From positions 1 through 64,000 of the forward strand of contig NZ_JAGQCU010000012.1 of assembly GCF_024346355.1 (NCBI RefSeq): a DNA stretch of 64,000 nt. The letters are read 5' to 3'. This document shows positions 1-7,399 of the stretch, piece by piece. Positions within the stretch are counted from its first letter, which is position 1, and the number at the start of each line of letters is the position of its first letter. The position numbers were made by a program, and so were the translations under genes. The notes below the pieces were generated by a model, which saw only the letters and a program-made list of their open reading frames with translations, searched no databases and was not told the DNA's origin. This DNA is from Cyanobium sp. ATX 6A2. GTDB lineage: Bacteria; Cyanobacteriota; Cyanobacteriia; PCC-6307; Cyanobiaceae.

Positions 1-125
1 GCCAGGCGCAGGTCGCCCCGCGGCGGCAGCTGGGCCGCCGCTGAGCTCCGCCACCAGCCGGTGGCGATCAGTGCTGCCGTGCCGGCGCCGGCCAGTCCCA
101 GAAAGCGCCGGCGGGGGATGGGCAT
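1..125 (-). CDS. Tat-exported protein, N-terminal part only
   Basis: The gene runs off the left edge, so only the first 41 residues are present. Translation from the ATG at 125 starts MPIPRRRFLGLAG, a twin-arginine (RRxFLG) signal followed by a short hydrophobic stretch ending near SSAAAQ. This indicates Tat export of a folded, possibly cofactor-bearing protein. It begins 17 bp after the ArsR-type gene stops, on the same strand, so the two are probably co-transcribed. The mature start (PPRGDLRLA) is faintly like the first strand of calcineurin-type phosphoesterases, but that is too little to name a product. Confidence 0.7.
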   Translation of the reverse strand, partial: MPIPRRRFLGLAGAGTAALIATGWWRSSAAAQLPPRGDLRL

Positions 126-142
126 GGGGGCAGGAGGGGAGG

Positions 143-499
143 TCAGGCGGCCTGGAGCTGACGCAGCTGGGCTTCGAGGCGCTGCTTCAGGCGTGACTGC
201 ACAAGAGCGCAGAGATCGTGCACCAGCTCGTCGTCGGCCGCGTAGATCATGCGCACACCCTCACGCCGGCAGCTCACCAGGCCTGCGCGCTGCAGCTGGC
301 CGAGCTGGCGGCTGATGTGCGACTGGGAAAAGCCGGTGGCCTCGATCAGGGAGGCCACATCAAGGGGGCCCTGCTTGAGGTGACAGAGGAGCTGCAGACG
401 GGCTGGCTCGCTGAGCAGGCGGAAGAACTGGCTCAACTCCTCCAGCAGCTCGGGGCTGGGGTCTGGGCTCGGGTCTTGAGTGCTGGTGGGCGCGCCCAT
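143..499 (-). CDS. ArsR/SmtB-family winged-helix regulator, possibly thiol-sensing
   Basis: This 118-residue protein is the usual ArsR length. Helices run from LSEPARLQLL (about 30-39) to a recognition helix around SQSHISRQLGQLQ (58-70), followed by the wing RREGVRMIY (78-86). It lacks the CxC metal motif of ArsR and the usual zinc ligands of SmtB. It has three cysteines, C39 (LLCHL), C77 and C97. C39 sits where BigR/SqrR persulfide sensors carry their first cysteine and C97 lies near the expected second one. Thiol or persulfide sensing is therefore possible but unproven. It probably regulates the downstream Tat-exported protein and itself. A near-perfect direct repeat lies 16-42 bp upstream of the start. 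Confidence 0.85.
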   Translation of the reverse strand: MGAPTSTQDPSPDPSPELLEELSQFFRLLSEPARLQLLCHLKQGPLDVASLIEATGFSQSHISRQLGQLQRAGLVSCRREGVRMIYAADDELVHDLCALVQSRLKQRLEAQLRQLQAA

Positions 500-514
500 G
501 GCGATGCGAGAACT

Positions 515-541
515 GCACTATGACGGTTTACGCATTATGAC
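515..541. promoter_or_regulatory. direct repeat upstream of the ArsR-type gene
   Basis: GCACTATGAC (515-524) and GCATTATGAC (532-541) form a 10-bp direct repeat with one mismatch, 17 bp apart. On the minus strand the second copy contains CATAAT, five of six bases matching a -10 element. The position suits an operator or promoter of the regulator at 143-499. The role is inferred. Confidence 0.4.
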
Positions 542-560
542 CCATGGGCGCAGAACGGCT

Positions 561-722
561 TCAGAGCACGCTCAGGGCGACCCCCAGGCCCACCACCAAC
601 GCCGCGATCACGGCGAAGGCCCAGGCGGCATGGGCTCGGGCATCAGCGGGGGTTTCACCGATCACGGCCGCCACTTCATCGGCGTAGAGGTTGTCGTGAT
701 TCTCCAGATCGTGGGTATGCAT
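561..722 (-). CDS. 53-residue single-pass membrane protein
   Basis: The ATG at 722 is preceded by a perfect AGGAGG seven bases away, the best ribosome-binding site in this part of the window, which makes this a convincing small gene. The protein starts MHTHDLENHDNLYADEV, a His/Asp-rich polar segment, continues through a short helix (GETPADARAHAAW), and ends in one hydrophobic segment of about 20 residues (FAVIAALVVGLGVALSVL) at the C-terminus. It looks like a tail-anchored small protein with its acidic/histidine face in the cytoplasm. No function is recognised. Confidence 0.7.
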   Translation of the reverse strand: MHTHDLENHDNLYADEVAAVIGETPADARAHAAWAFAVIAALVVGLGVALSVL

Positions 723-818
723 GGCGGGTCCTCCTGAGGGGGCGAGGTGCTGATTTCAACCTAGGCAGCCCATCGAGGGCTGCCCAGGTTGTCGCCATCA
801 GGCTTCACGCCGGGCCGA

Positions 819-1229
819 TCAATTGCCCTTGCGGCCCTTGCCCGAGCCGCCACCGCCCTGTCTGCCCATGGGCGCCGCGATGCCGTCGCGGGAGTAGATC
901 TCTTCCATGGCCTTGCGATGCTTCTGGCGCTCGGCGTTGTTCTGCTGCCGCCCCTCCTCCATGCAGCTGCGCAGGGCGGCGGAGTCACCGGCGCCTTTGA
1001 TGCAACGCTCGTTGCTCTGCAGAGACTGAATCCGCTCGCGCTGATGGCGCAGCAGCGCGGCCTTGCGCTCCGGGAAGATCTGGGCCTCCTGGGCGGGGGT
1101 GAGCTGCTGGCGGGCCGGGCTATCGGCCAGGCCTGGCAGAGCGGTGGTCCCAGCGAGTGCGGCGATGCTCAGGGCACCTGCCAGCAGGAGGCCGGGGCGG
1201 AATCGGGCTGGGGAAATCATGGCAACCAT
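819..1229 (-). CDS. secreted charged protein of unknown function
   Basis: The 136-residue product has an N-terminal signal peptide (hydrophobic LLLAGALSIAALAG, likely cut after GLADS). A second in-frame ATG at 1220 is an equally good start. The mature part is helical and highly charged (RKAALLRHQRERIQ; RQQNNAERQKHRKAME), has two cysteines (ERCIK, RSCME) that could form a disulfide, and ends in a Gly/Lys tail. The spacing resembles small periplasmic helical proteins of the Spy/CpxP kind, but no LTxxQ pair is clear. No neighbour suggests a role. Confidence 0.6.
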   Translation of the reverse strand: MVAMISPARFRPGLLLAGALSIAALAGTTALPGLADSPARQQLTPAQEAQIFPERKAALLRHQRERIQSLQSNERCIKGAGDSAALRSCMEEGRQQNNAERQKHRKAMEEIYSRDGIAAPMGRQGGGGSGKGRKGN

Positions 1230-1406
1230 GGGGATACGGGGAGAGGGAGAGGGACATCACAGGGCAGGCGGTGCACCCCGCTGGGCCGGTGCTCTGCTGG
1301 CCCGTTGCTCCTGGGTGCAATCCTCCCCCCAGACTGCGGCTGGGATGTGACAGCTCAGCGCTGGGTTGTGACCGGATCTTTCCGGAACCGCTCAGCCCAG
1401 GACCGC

Positions 1407-2396
1407 TCAGCGCGGCACTGGTACCGGCGCCAGGCCACGCTCGTCGAAGACTCCTTCAAACAGCACGGAGCTGAGGTAGCGCTCGCCGGAATCGGGCAGC
1501 ACCACCACGATCGTTTTGTCCGCGTACTCCGGCTCGGCGGCCAGGCGCAGGGCGGCCGTGGTGGCGGCCCCGCAGGAGATGCCGGCCAGGATGCCCTCCT
1601 CCTTCATCAGCCGGCGGGCCATGGCCACCGCCTCGGCGTCGCTCACGGTTTCCACCCGATCCACCAGATCGAGGTCGAGGTTGGCGGGCACGAAACCGGC
1701 ACCGATGCCCTGGATCTTGTGGGGCCCGGGGCGCAGCTCCTCGCCGGCGCGGGTCTGGCTGATCACCGGGCTGTTGGCCGGCTCCACCGCCACCGATTCC
1801 AGGGGCTTGCCGAGGGTGTGCTTGATGTAACGGCTCACCCCGGTGATCGTGCCGCCGGTGCCCACGCCCGCCACCAGCACGTCGATCCGGCCCTCGGTGT
1901 CGGTCCAGATCTCAGGCCCGGTGGTGTCGTGGTGGATCTGGGGATTGGCGGGATTGGCGAACTGCTGCAGCAGCACGTAGCGGTCCGGGTCGGAGGTGGC
2001 CAGTTCCCGGGCGGCGCCGATGGCACCGGCCATGCCGAAACGCCCCTCGGTCAGCACCAGGCGGGCGCCGTAGGCGGTGAGCAGTTTGCGCCGCTCCAGG
2101 CTCATCGTTTCCGGCATCGTGAGCGTGAGCGGAATGCCCCGCGAAGCGGCCACGAAGGCGAGGGCAATCCCGGTGTTGCCGCTGGTGGGCTCGATCAACT
2201 CCTTTCCCGGCCCCAGCAGGCCGTCCTGCTCGGCGCGCCAGATCATGGCCGCGCCGATGCGGCACTTCACCGAATAGGCGGGATTGCGGCCCTCGATCTT
2301 GGCCAGCACCCGGGCCCCACAGCCTTCGGTCACCCGCTGGAGGCGCACCAGGGGGGTGCGGCCGATGCTGAGGCTGTTGTCGGCATAGATGGTCAT
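1407..2396 (-). CDS. cysK: cysteine synthase A (O-acetylserine sulfhydrylase)
   Basis: The 329-residue protein is a fold-type II PLP enzyme that makes cysteine from O-acetylserine and sulfide. The PLP lysine is K44 in NPAYSVKCR. The substrate loop [10 protein letters not shown] follows near residue 70, the glycine-rich phosphate-binding loop GTGGTITG near 175, and the family C-terminal region [11 protein letters not shown] is intact. Length and motif order are normal for CysK rather than CysM. It stands alone on the minus strand with no sulfate-assimilation genes beside it. Cysteine supply would be relevant to thiol-dependent metal and arsenic tolerance, but no link is visible in the sequence. 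Confidence 0.95.
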   Translation of the reverse strand: MTIYADNSLSIGRTPLVRLQRVTEGCGARVLAKIEGRNPAYSVKCRIGAAMIWRAEQDGLLGPGKELIEPTSGNTGIALAFVAASRGIPLTLTMPETMSLERRKLLTAYGARLVLTEGRFGMAGAIGAARELATSDPDRYVLLQQFANPANPQIHHDTTGPEIWTDTEGRIDVLVAGVGTGGTITGVSRYIKHTLGKPLESVAVEPANSPVISQTRAGEELRPGPHKIQGIGAGFVPANLDLDLVDRVETVSDAEAVAMARRLMKEEGILAGISCGAATTAALRLAAEPEYADKTIVVVLPDSGERYLSSVLFEGVFDERGLAPVPVPR

Positions 2397-2444
2397 CGCG
2401 GTGCGCCGGGCGTTGCTCCAGCCTAAGGACGCCGCCTGACGCGC

Positions 2445-2708
2445 TCAGGACTGGGCCGGCTCCCACTCGATCTTCACCACATCCACCGGCCCGCGGCCGC
2501 TCTGGTTGAGCTCCTGGGCCGCGCGCAGGGCCGCCTCATGGGTGTGGAACAGGAAGGCCTGCTCGGGACTGCTCACGTCACTGAGGTGTTCGTCGCTGCC
2601 CTGCAGGGCCAGGTAGGCGGAAGTGTCCAGCCGCTGGATGGCGTAGCGCTCCGCCTGGGTGCAATCCATCGGATGGGACGGGTCGATCTCCGGTGCCCAG
2701 AAATGCAT
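2445..2708 (-). CDS. conserved small protein, unknown function
   Basis: I chose the ATG at 2708 (MHFWAPEIDPSHP), giving 87 residues; the reading frame stays open up to 2804, but that extension reads like untranslated leader. The protein looks soluble, alpha/beta and acidic, with no signal peptide or membrane segment and no motif I recognise. It lies 48 bp upstream of cysK on the same strand and could share its transcript. Confidence 0.6.
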   Translation of the reverse strand: MHFWAPEIDPSHPMDCTQAERYAIQRLDTSAYLALQGSDEHLSDVSSPEQAFLFHTHEAALRAAQELNQSGRGPVDVVKIEWEPAQS

Positions 2709-2758
2709 GGTTGAGCTGTGGGTGTTGATCTGGAGGGTTGAAGGGGTGAGTGTTTCTA

Positions 2759-2783
2759 CTGAATCTTCAGGCTGAATCGTCAG
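2759..2783. repeat. tandem 12-mer CTGAATCTTCAG / CTGAATCGTCAG
   Basis: Two 12-bp copies with one mismatch start 13 bp apart (2759-2770 and 2772-2783), in the divergent gap between the small gene at 2445-2708 and the linker gene. A divergent promoter region is a natural place for a paired operator. Nothing else in the gap 2709-3001 is recognised. Confidence 0.4.
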
Positions 2784-3001
2784 AAGTGACGTTGCTGAGC
2801 GCACCCGTGAACAAGTTAGCTGTGCTGCTTGCCTGCGCAGCTCCTTTACGCCTCTTCATGGAAAGCGAAACGTTCAATGAAACCTGGTTGGAGGCTTGCT
2901 GAGTTGGCCCTTAGCTTCGCCAGGCGGCCGGTTGGCCGCTCTCCCTGCCCGACCCCAAGCCCTCCACCCACCACACCCCACTGGCCCTGGTTAAAGCCCC
3001 C

Positions 3002-3901
3002 GTGCTCGGCATTGAGCGTTACGCCAACGATCGCGACAAGGAAAACTGGGCCCACGCCTCCAGTGAGGATCGCAACACCATCATCCGCGCTGTGTATCAG
3101 CAGGTGCTGGGCCATCAGTATCTGATGAAGAGTGAGCGGCTTGATGGGCTGGAGTCGTTGTTCCGCAACGGTGATCTGACCGTGCGGGAGTTCGTGCGCC
3201 AGGTGGCCAAGAGCGGGCTCTACAAAGAGCGCTTCTTCGAGAACTGCAATCCCTACCGCTTCATCGAGCTCAACTTCAAGCATCTGCTGGGCCGGGCGCC
3301 TCAGAACAAGGCCGAGATGCTCCACCACTTCACGATCCTGCAGGAGCAGGGCTATGATTCTGAAATCGATTCCTACCTCGACAGCGACGAGTATCAGGAG
3401 CGCTTCGGTCAGGATGTGGTGCCCTACATCCACGGTTGGGACTACTCCAAAGGTCATGAGGGCCGGCAGTTCTCCTGGCTGATGCAGCTGGCCCGCGGCG
3501 CCGCCGCGTCGGTGAAGGGGGATGCCCTGGGGGTGCAGTCGCGCCTCAACAAGGTGGTGCACACCAACCAGCCGATCGCCGTGAATCCACCCAGCTCCGG
3601 GCCGGCCTTCTTCCGCTCCGCCATCGGCACGGGCGTCTACGACGGGGAGCTGGGCACCAGCGTGGCGGTGTTCAACAGCGACCGCCGCGACCGGGTGGGC
3701 GGCCTGCCGGTGATGGCCGGCACCCGCAGCAGTGATGGCGCCAGTGGTCGTCTGGTGACCATTCTCGTCACCGGCGTGGCTGATAACACCTACGTGCGTT
3801 CGGCCGAAACCGTGATCCGAGTGCCCTTCACCCGCATGAATGAAGCCCTGCAACGGGTGGGTCGCATGGGCGGCCGCGTGGTGGAGGTGCGGGTGAGCTG
3901 A
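3002..3901 (+). CDS. phycobilisome rod linker polypeptide (CpcC/CpeC type)
   Basis: The 299-residue product has a pbs-linker domain (about 20-180) with the signature IIRAVYQQVLGHQY, SERLDGLESLFRNG, VREFVRQVAKSGLYKERFF, RFIELNFKHLLGRAP and GYDSEIDSYLDSDEYQERFG. A C-terminal CpcD-like domain follows (TILVTGVADNTYVR...VPFTRMNEALQRV). This arrangement fits linkers that join phycobiliprotein hexamers in rods, not the core-attaching CpcG. The start is a problem: the only usable codon is GTG at 3002, without a clear Shine-Dalgarno sequence, and the frame is open upstream only to a stop at 2912. Rod linkers normally have about ten more residues before IIRA. No phycobiliprotein genes are nearby, so it is an orphan. 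Confidence 0.88.
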   Translation: MLGIERYANDRDKENWAHASSEDRNTIIRAVYQQVLGHQYLMKSERLDGLESLFRNGDLTVREFVRQVAKSGLYKERFFENCNPYRFIELNFKHLLGRAPQNKAEMLHHFTILQEQGYDSEIDSYLDSDEYQERFGQDVVPYIHGWDYSKGHEGRQFSWLMQLARGAAASVKGDALGVQSRLNKVVHTNQPIAVNPPSSGPAFFRSAIGTGVYDGELGTSVAVFNSDRRDRVGGLPVMAGTRSSDGASGRLVTILVTGVADNTYVRSAETVIRVPFTRMNEALQRVGRMGGRVVEVRVS

Positions 3902-3940
3902 GATCCACACTGGAGGGAGAACTCCTCAGGAGGGGCTGCC

Positions 3941-4165
3941 ATGTTTCTGAAAACCCGCCACGACGACGATTCCAGCCTGGTGGAGGTGCTCGACCTCAAG
4001 CAGTTGTTCGATCCCTTTGCCACAGAGGTGGAGGTGAGGATGCATGCCGGTGAGGAGCTGCAGGATCCCCAGGCCCTCACCAAGGCCAGCCTGTTCTTCC
4101 CCTCCGGGGAAGAACTCCCACGCTGCTGGCTGACCCCCACTACGCCGGCTGATCACGCCGGCTGA
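3941..4165 (+). CDS. conserved small cyanobacterial protein
   Basis: This 74-residue protein (MFLKTRHDDDSSLVEVLDLKQLFDP) has an AGGAGGGG ribosome-binding site seven bases before its ATG. The pattern MFLK-R-HD-LVEVLDL-LFDP...HAGEE-Q-P...FPSGE-LPRCW is one I recall as conserved across cyanobacteria, where it is often labelled acetyltransferase although it is far too short for a GNAT domain. It follows the linker gene by 39 bp and may be read with it. The function is unknown. Confidence 0.75.
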   Translation: MFLKTRHDDDSSLVEVLDLKQLFDPFATEVEVRMHAGEELQDPQALTKASLFFPSGEELPRCWLTPTTPADHAG

Positions 4166-4168
4166 TCG

Positions 4169-5266
4169 CTACATCCCGAGACCCTCGGTGGGCAACAGCA
4201 GATCCATCAGGGCTCCGCCCTCAGGGTGGTTGCTGGCCTGGATCCGTCCGCCGTGGGTCACGGCGATCTGTTGCACGATCGAGAGGCCCAGGCCGCTGCC
4301 CGTCCGCTGGCTGCGGGCCCGGGCCGGATCGCCCCGGTAGAAGCGCTCGAACATGTGCTCGAGATCGTCCCGGCTGAGGCCGGGACCGTGGTCGCGCACG
4401 CTCAGCTGACACCAGCCGCCCCGGCTGGAGAGCGCCACTTCCAGGGCGGCGCCGTCGGGGCTGTAGCGCAGGGCGTTGTCGATCAGGTTGAGCAGAGCCC
4501 GGTGCAGGCGTGAGGCGTCAGCCTGCACCGTGATCTCCCCGGGGTGCTGGATCTGCAGATGCACGCCGCGCTGCTCCGCCAGGGGCCGCAGGCCCGCCCA
4601 CACCTCGTCCACCAGCTGGCCCAGCCCCACCGGCGCCAGCTTCAGGCCCCGCCCCGGCACCGTGTTCTCCAGCCGCGAGAGCTCCAGCAGATCGTTCACC
4701 AGCTCCTGCAGGCGCAGCAGTTCGCGCTGCAGCCGCTCCACCAGCCGGGCGTTCTGGTGGGTCACCTGGGCCGCCAGGCTGTCGCCCACCAGCAGCAGGG
4801 CGGTGAGCGGGGTCTTGAGCTCGTGGGCCACATCGCTCACCCAGCGCTCCTGTTGCTCCAGCTGGGCCTCCAGGGAGCGGCGGCTCTGGAGCTGCACGCC
4901 GATCCAGCCACCGAGGGCGGGCACCACCATCACGTCGAAGTCCTGGTGGTTGAACTGCCACTCCAGCCGCTGGGGCCGGTCGTGACGCCGGGCCATGGCC
5001 ACGCAGCTGAGCAGGTTGGGGTCGGGGCAGAGGTCGGCCAGCTGCCGGCCCTTGAGGTGCCGGCCCGCCTTCAATCCCAGGATCCGCTCGGCCCTGGGGT
5101 TGAGATGGTGCAGCCCACCGCCCGGCTCCAGCAGCACCCAGCCCACCGGGGAGGAATCGATCCAGCAGAGCAGCTGAACGGCATCGGGGGATTCCCCGTC
5201 GCCGGGCTGCTCGGGCCGCTGCCAGAGGGCCCAGCGCCGCGGCGAGGGTTGGCGGAGGTCAGCCAA
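4169..5266 (-). CDS. phoR: phosphate-sensing histidine kinase PhoR (SphS type)
   Basis: The 365-residue kinase has an N-terminal PAS-like domain (about 28-125), a HisKA domain with the phosphorylated histidine H148 in SDVAHELKTPLTAL, and a HATPase domain with the N box (NLIDNALRY), DHGPGL and GSGLGLSIV. No membrane-spanning segment is present, so it is probably cytoplasmic or peripherally attached. It begins at TTG 5266, overlapping the end of the response-regulator gene by 8 bp, which indicates translational coupling. Its position right after PhoB, in a cluster led by a PtrA-like regulator, supports the phosphate assignment over other kinases of this class. Confidence 0.88.
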   Translation of the reverse strand: MADLRQPSPRRWALWQRPEQPGDGESPDAVQLLCWIDSSPVGWVLLEPGGGLHHLNPRAERILGLKAGRHLKGRQLADLCPDPNLLSCVAMARRHDRPQRLEWQFNHQDFDVMVVPALGGWIGVQLQSRRSLEAQLEQQERWVSDVAHELKTPLTALLLVGDSLAAQVTHQNARLVERLQRELLRLQELVNDLLELSRLENTVPGRGLKLAPVGLGQLVDEVWAGLRPLAEQRGVHLQIQHPGEITVQADASRLHRALLNLIDNALRYSPDGAALEVALSSRGGWCQLSVRDHGPGLSRDDLEHMFERFYRGDPARARSQRTGSGLGLSIVQQIAVTHGGRIQASNHPEGGALMDLLLPTEGLGM

Positions 5267-5951
5267 ACCTGTAGCCGAAGCCGCGCACGGTGATCAGGTG
5301 CTGGGGCGCCGAGGGACTTGTCTCCAGCTTCTCCCGCAGCCAGCGGATGTGCACGTCCACGGTCTTGCTGTCGCCGAAGTAATCGGCCCCCCACACCTGC
5401 TCAAGCAGCTTGTCGCGGCTCCACACCCGTCGGGGATGCTGCATGAACAGCTCCAGCAGCCGGTATTCCTTGGGGGAGAGGTTCACCTCATAGCCGTCGC
5501 GGGTGACCCGGCACTCATCCTGAAAGAGCCGCAGGTTGGCGTGCTCCAGCACCTTGCTGGCGGCGGTGGGGTTGCTGGTGCGGCGCAGCAGCGCCCGGCA
5601 GCGGGCCACCAGTTCGCGCATGCCGAACGGCTTGATCAGGTAGTCGTCGGCCCCCACCTCCAGCCCCAGCACCCGATCGGTCTCGCTGTCCCGGGCGCTC
5701 ACCACCAGGATCGGGGTGTGGTTCTCGGCCGCCCGCAGTTGCCGGCACACGTCGAGGCCGCCCAGCCCCGGCAGCATCAGATCGAGCACCACCAGGGAAA
5801 ATCCCTCACCCTCCGGGGCGCGCTGGATCGACTGCAGGGCATCGCGGCCGTTGCCGCAGGCGGTGACCGTGAACCCCTCAAGCGCCAGGGCGTCGCTGAT
5901 GGTCTCGCGGATCGTGTCGTCGTCTTCGACGACCAGCAGCCTGGGTTCCAT
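5259..5951 (-). CDS. phoB: phosphate response regulator PhoB (SphR type)
   Basis: This is an OmpR/PhoB-class activator of 230 residues counted from the ATG at 5951 (MEPRLLVVEDDD); the longer reading from 6002 adds an unlikely leader. The receiver has the acidic pair (VVEDDD), phospho-acceptor D57 in VVLDLMLPG, and the conserved lysine in YLIKPFG. The winged-helix DNA-binding domain follows (LSPKEYRLLELFMQHP, TVDVHIRWLREKLE, TVRGFGYRF). When phosphorylated by the kinase encoded just downstream it should bind the Pho-box arrays found elsewhere in the window. It is third in the leftward cluster ptrA - degenerate regulator - phoB - phoR. Confidence 0.9.
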   Translation of the reverse strand: MEPRLLVVEDDDTIRETISDALALEGFTVTACGNGRDALQSIQRAPEGEGFSLVVLDLMLPGLGGLDVCRQLRAAENHTPILVVSARDSETDRVLGLEVGADDYLIKPFGMRELVARCRALLRRTSNPTAASKVLEHANLRLFQDECRVTRDGYEVNLSPKEYRLLELFMQHPRRVWSRDKLLEQVWGADYFGDSKTVDVHIRWLREKLETSPSAPQHLITVRGFGYRFG

Positions 5952-5994
5952 CGCCCCATTCTGTCGCCTCAGCGACGCTCCCCAGAACAGCGGA

Positions 5995-6672
5995 TCAGCC
6001 AAGGCGATACCCCCTGCCGCGCACAGTGCTGATCAGGCGGGGATTGCTGGGGTCGTTCTCGAGCTTGAGCCGCAGCCAGTGGATGTGCACGTCCACGGTC
6101 TTGGGATCGAGGGAGGGGCCCTCGAGCTCTCCCCACACCTGCACCAGCAGCTCCTCGCGGGGCCAGATGCGGCGCTGGTGCTCGAGCAGGAAGCGCAGCA
6201 GCCGGAATTCCCGTGGCGAGAGCCTGATCCGTTCGCCGCCGCAGCGCACCTCGTGTTCCTCCACCACCATCTCGATCGGGCCGCAGCGCAGCACGGTGCG
6301 ACACGGCATGGCCAGCTGGCGGCGGCGCACGAGCGCCCGGCAGCGGGCCAGCAGCTCCGCCAGCCCGAACGGCTGGCGCAGCACGTCATCGGCACCGGCG
6401 TTGAGGGCCCGCTCCGGGTCCCGACTGCCGAGCAGCAGCAGGGGCACGGATCCGGCTGCGCCACGCAAGGCCTGCAGCTGATCGTCGTTCAGGTCGCTGC
6501 ACACCACCACCAGATCGATCCAGACATCGGGGTCCTGCAGGGCGACCACGGCCTCCGCTTCAGTGCAGCACGTCAGTTCAAAACCACCCTCCTCGAGGGA
6601 TGGGGCCAGGGAGGTGTCTGCAGGGGAGCTCGGATCAACCAGCAGCAGCCGCGCGGGCTGCTGCTGGCTCAT
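5995..6672 (-). CDS. OmpR-class regulator with degenerate (pseudo-)receiver
   Basis: The 225-residue protein has a good C-terminal winged helix (LSPREFRLLRFLLEHQ, TVDVHIHWLRLKLEN, STVRGRGYRLG), very close to that of the neighbouring PhoB. The receiver half has lost its chemistry. The acidic pair reads VDPSS, the phospho-acceptor position aligns with C58 in LVVVCSD instead of aspartate, and the conserved KP reads RQP. It should therefore not respond to phosphorylation in the normal way. Its start overlaps the end of ptrA (ATGA) and it sits 43 bp before phoB, so it is made with the phosphate regulators. It may bind the same kind of site, heterodimerise with PhoB, or read another signal; C35, C36 and C58 allow a redox input. 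Confidence 0.85.
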   Translation of the reverse strand: MSQQQPARLLLVDPSSPADTSLAPSLEEGGFELTCCTEAEAVVALQDPDVWIDLVVVCSDLNDDQLQALRGAAGSVPLLLLGSRDPERALNAGADDVLRQPFGLAELLARCRALVRRRQLAMPCRTVLRCGPIEMVVEEHEVRCGGERIRLSPREFRLLRFLLEHQRRIWPREELLVQVWGELEGPSLDPKTVDVHIHWLRLKLENDPSNPRLISTVRGRGYRLG

Positions 6673-7307
6673 CGGCGCTGCAGCGGCTGATGGGCGATCA
6701 CCAGACGGCGCTGGGAATCGATGTGCAGCCAGCCCTCCTCGCGCAGGCCACCGAGCACCCGGGTGACCGTGACCCGGGTGGTGCTCAGAGCGCTGGCCAG
6801 TTCCTGGTGGGTGAGCTTCACGTTGAGCCGCAGCCCCTGCTCGCAGGGCTGGCCGTAGTCGTTGGCGAGCAATTCGAGGAAGCCACGCACCCGCTCCTCA
6901 ATCCGGCGCAGGCCGAGGAGCGCCAGCATCGCCTCGCTCTGGCGGTAGCGGGCCGCCATGCCCTGCAGCAGGGCGATGGCCAGATCGGGAGAACCGGCCA
7001 GGTCTTCGCAGCTCAGGCAGAGCAGGTCGGTGTCATTCAACGTGCGGGCCTCATAGGCCTGCACGTTGCTGAGGGGTTCACCGAAGGGTTCGTTGGGCCC
7101 GGCCAGCCCGAGCAGCAGCTCATCGCCCTGCAGGGAGATGGCGCTCAGTTTCACCATCCCCCGGATCACCATCCACACGCTGCGCTTGAGCAGGGGCACA
7201 CTGCTGCCGGCGTTGAGATGCACGAGGCTGCGCTTCTCGAAGCTGGCCTCCAGCAGATCGCGGAAGCTGTCCCGATAGGAGGCTTCCAGGGACGGTGTGA
7301 ACACCAT
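6669..7307 (-). CDS. ptrA: CRP/FNR-family regulator, PtrA type
   Basis: The 212-residue protein has an N-terminal cyclic-nucleotide-binding-like barrel (about 20-110) and a C-terminal helix-turn-helix (LTHQELASALSTTRVTVTRVLGGLREEGWL, about 165-195). It has none of the iron-sulfur cysteines of FNR, and the cAMP-contact Arg-Ser pair is not evident. In marine picocyanobacteria a CRP-type activator of this kind (PtrA) lies beside phoBR and relays the phosphate signal to a second tier of genes; the gene order here supports that identity. An 11-bp-phased Pho-box array lies 52-92 bp upstream of its start. It is the first gene of the four-gene leftward cluster. Confidence 0.85.
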   Translation of the reverse strand: MVFTPSLEASYRDSFRDLLEASFEKRSLVHLNAGSSVPLLKRSVWMVIRGMVKLSAISLQGDELLLGLAGPNEPFGEPLSNVQAYEARTLNDTDLLCLSCEDLAGSPDLAIALLQGMAARYRQSEAMLALLGLRRIEERVRGFLELLANDYGQPCEQGLRLNVKLTHQELASALSTTRVTVTRVLGGLREEGWLHIDSQRRLVIAHQPLQRR

Positions 7308-7358
7308 GACGATCTGGATCTGGATTTGCGCTCAACCTATGGGGGCTGACCGGGCACC

Positions 7359-7399
7359 AGGCAAAGGGCTGGTAGCGGACTGTTTAAGAGTTGGTTAGG
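7359..7399 (-). promoter_or_regulatory. Pho-box array upstream of ptrA
   Basis: On the minus strand four 8-mers start every 11 bp: CCTAACCA (7399-7392), CTTAAACA (7388-7381), CGCTACCA (7377-7370) and CTTTGCCT (7366-7359). The cyanobacterial PhoB/SphR site is a set of PyTTAAPyPyW octamers separated by 3 bp. The phasing is exact; the first two octamers match well and the last two are weak. Confidence 0.7.

Noticed and set aside
789-2426. A 545-codon plus-strand open frame
   Set aside because: Antisense to cysK and the secreted protein gene; no motif, and composition typical of antisense shadow frames.
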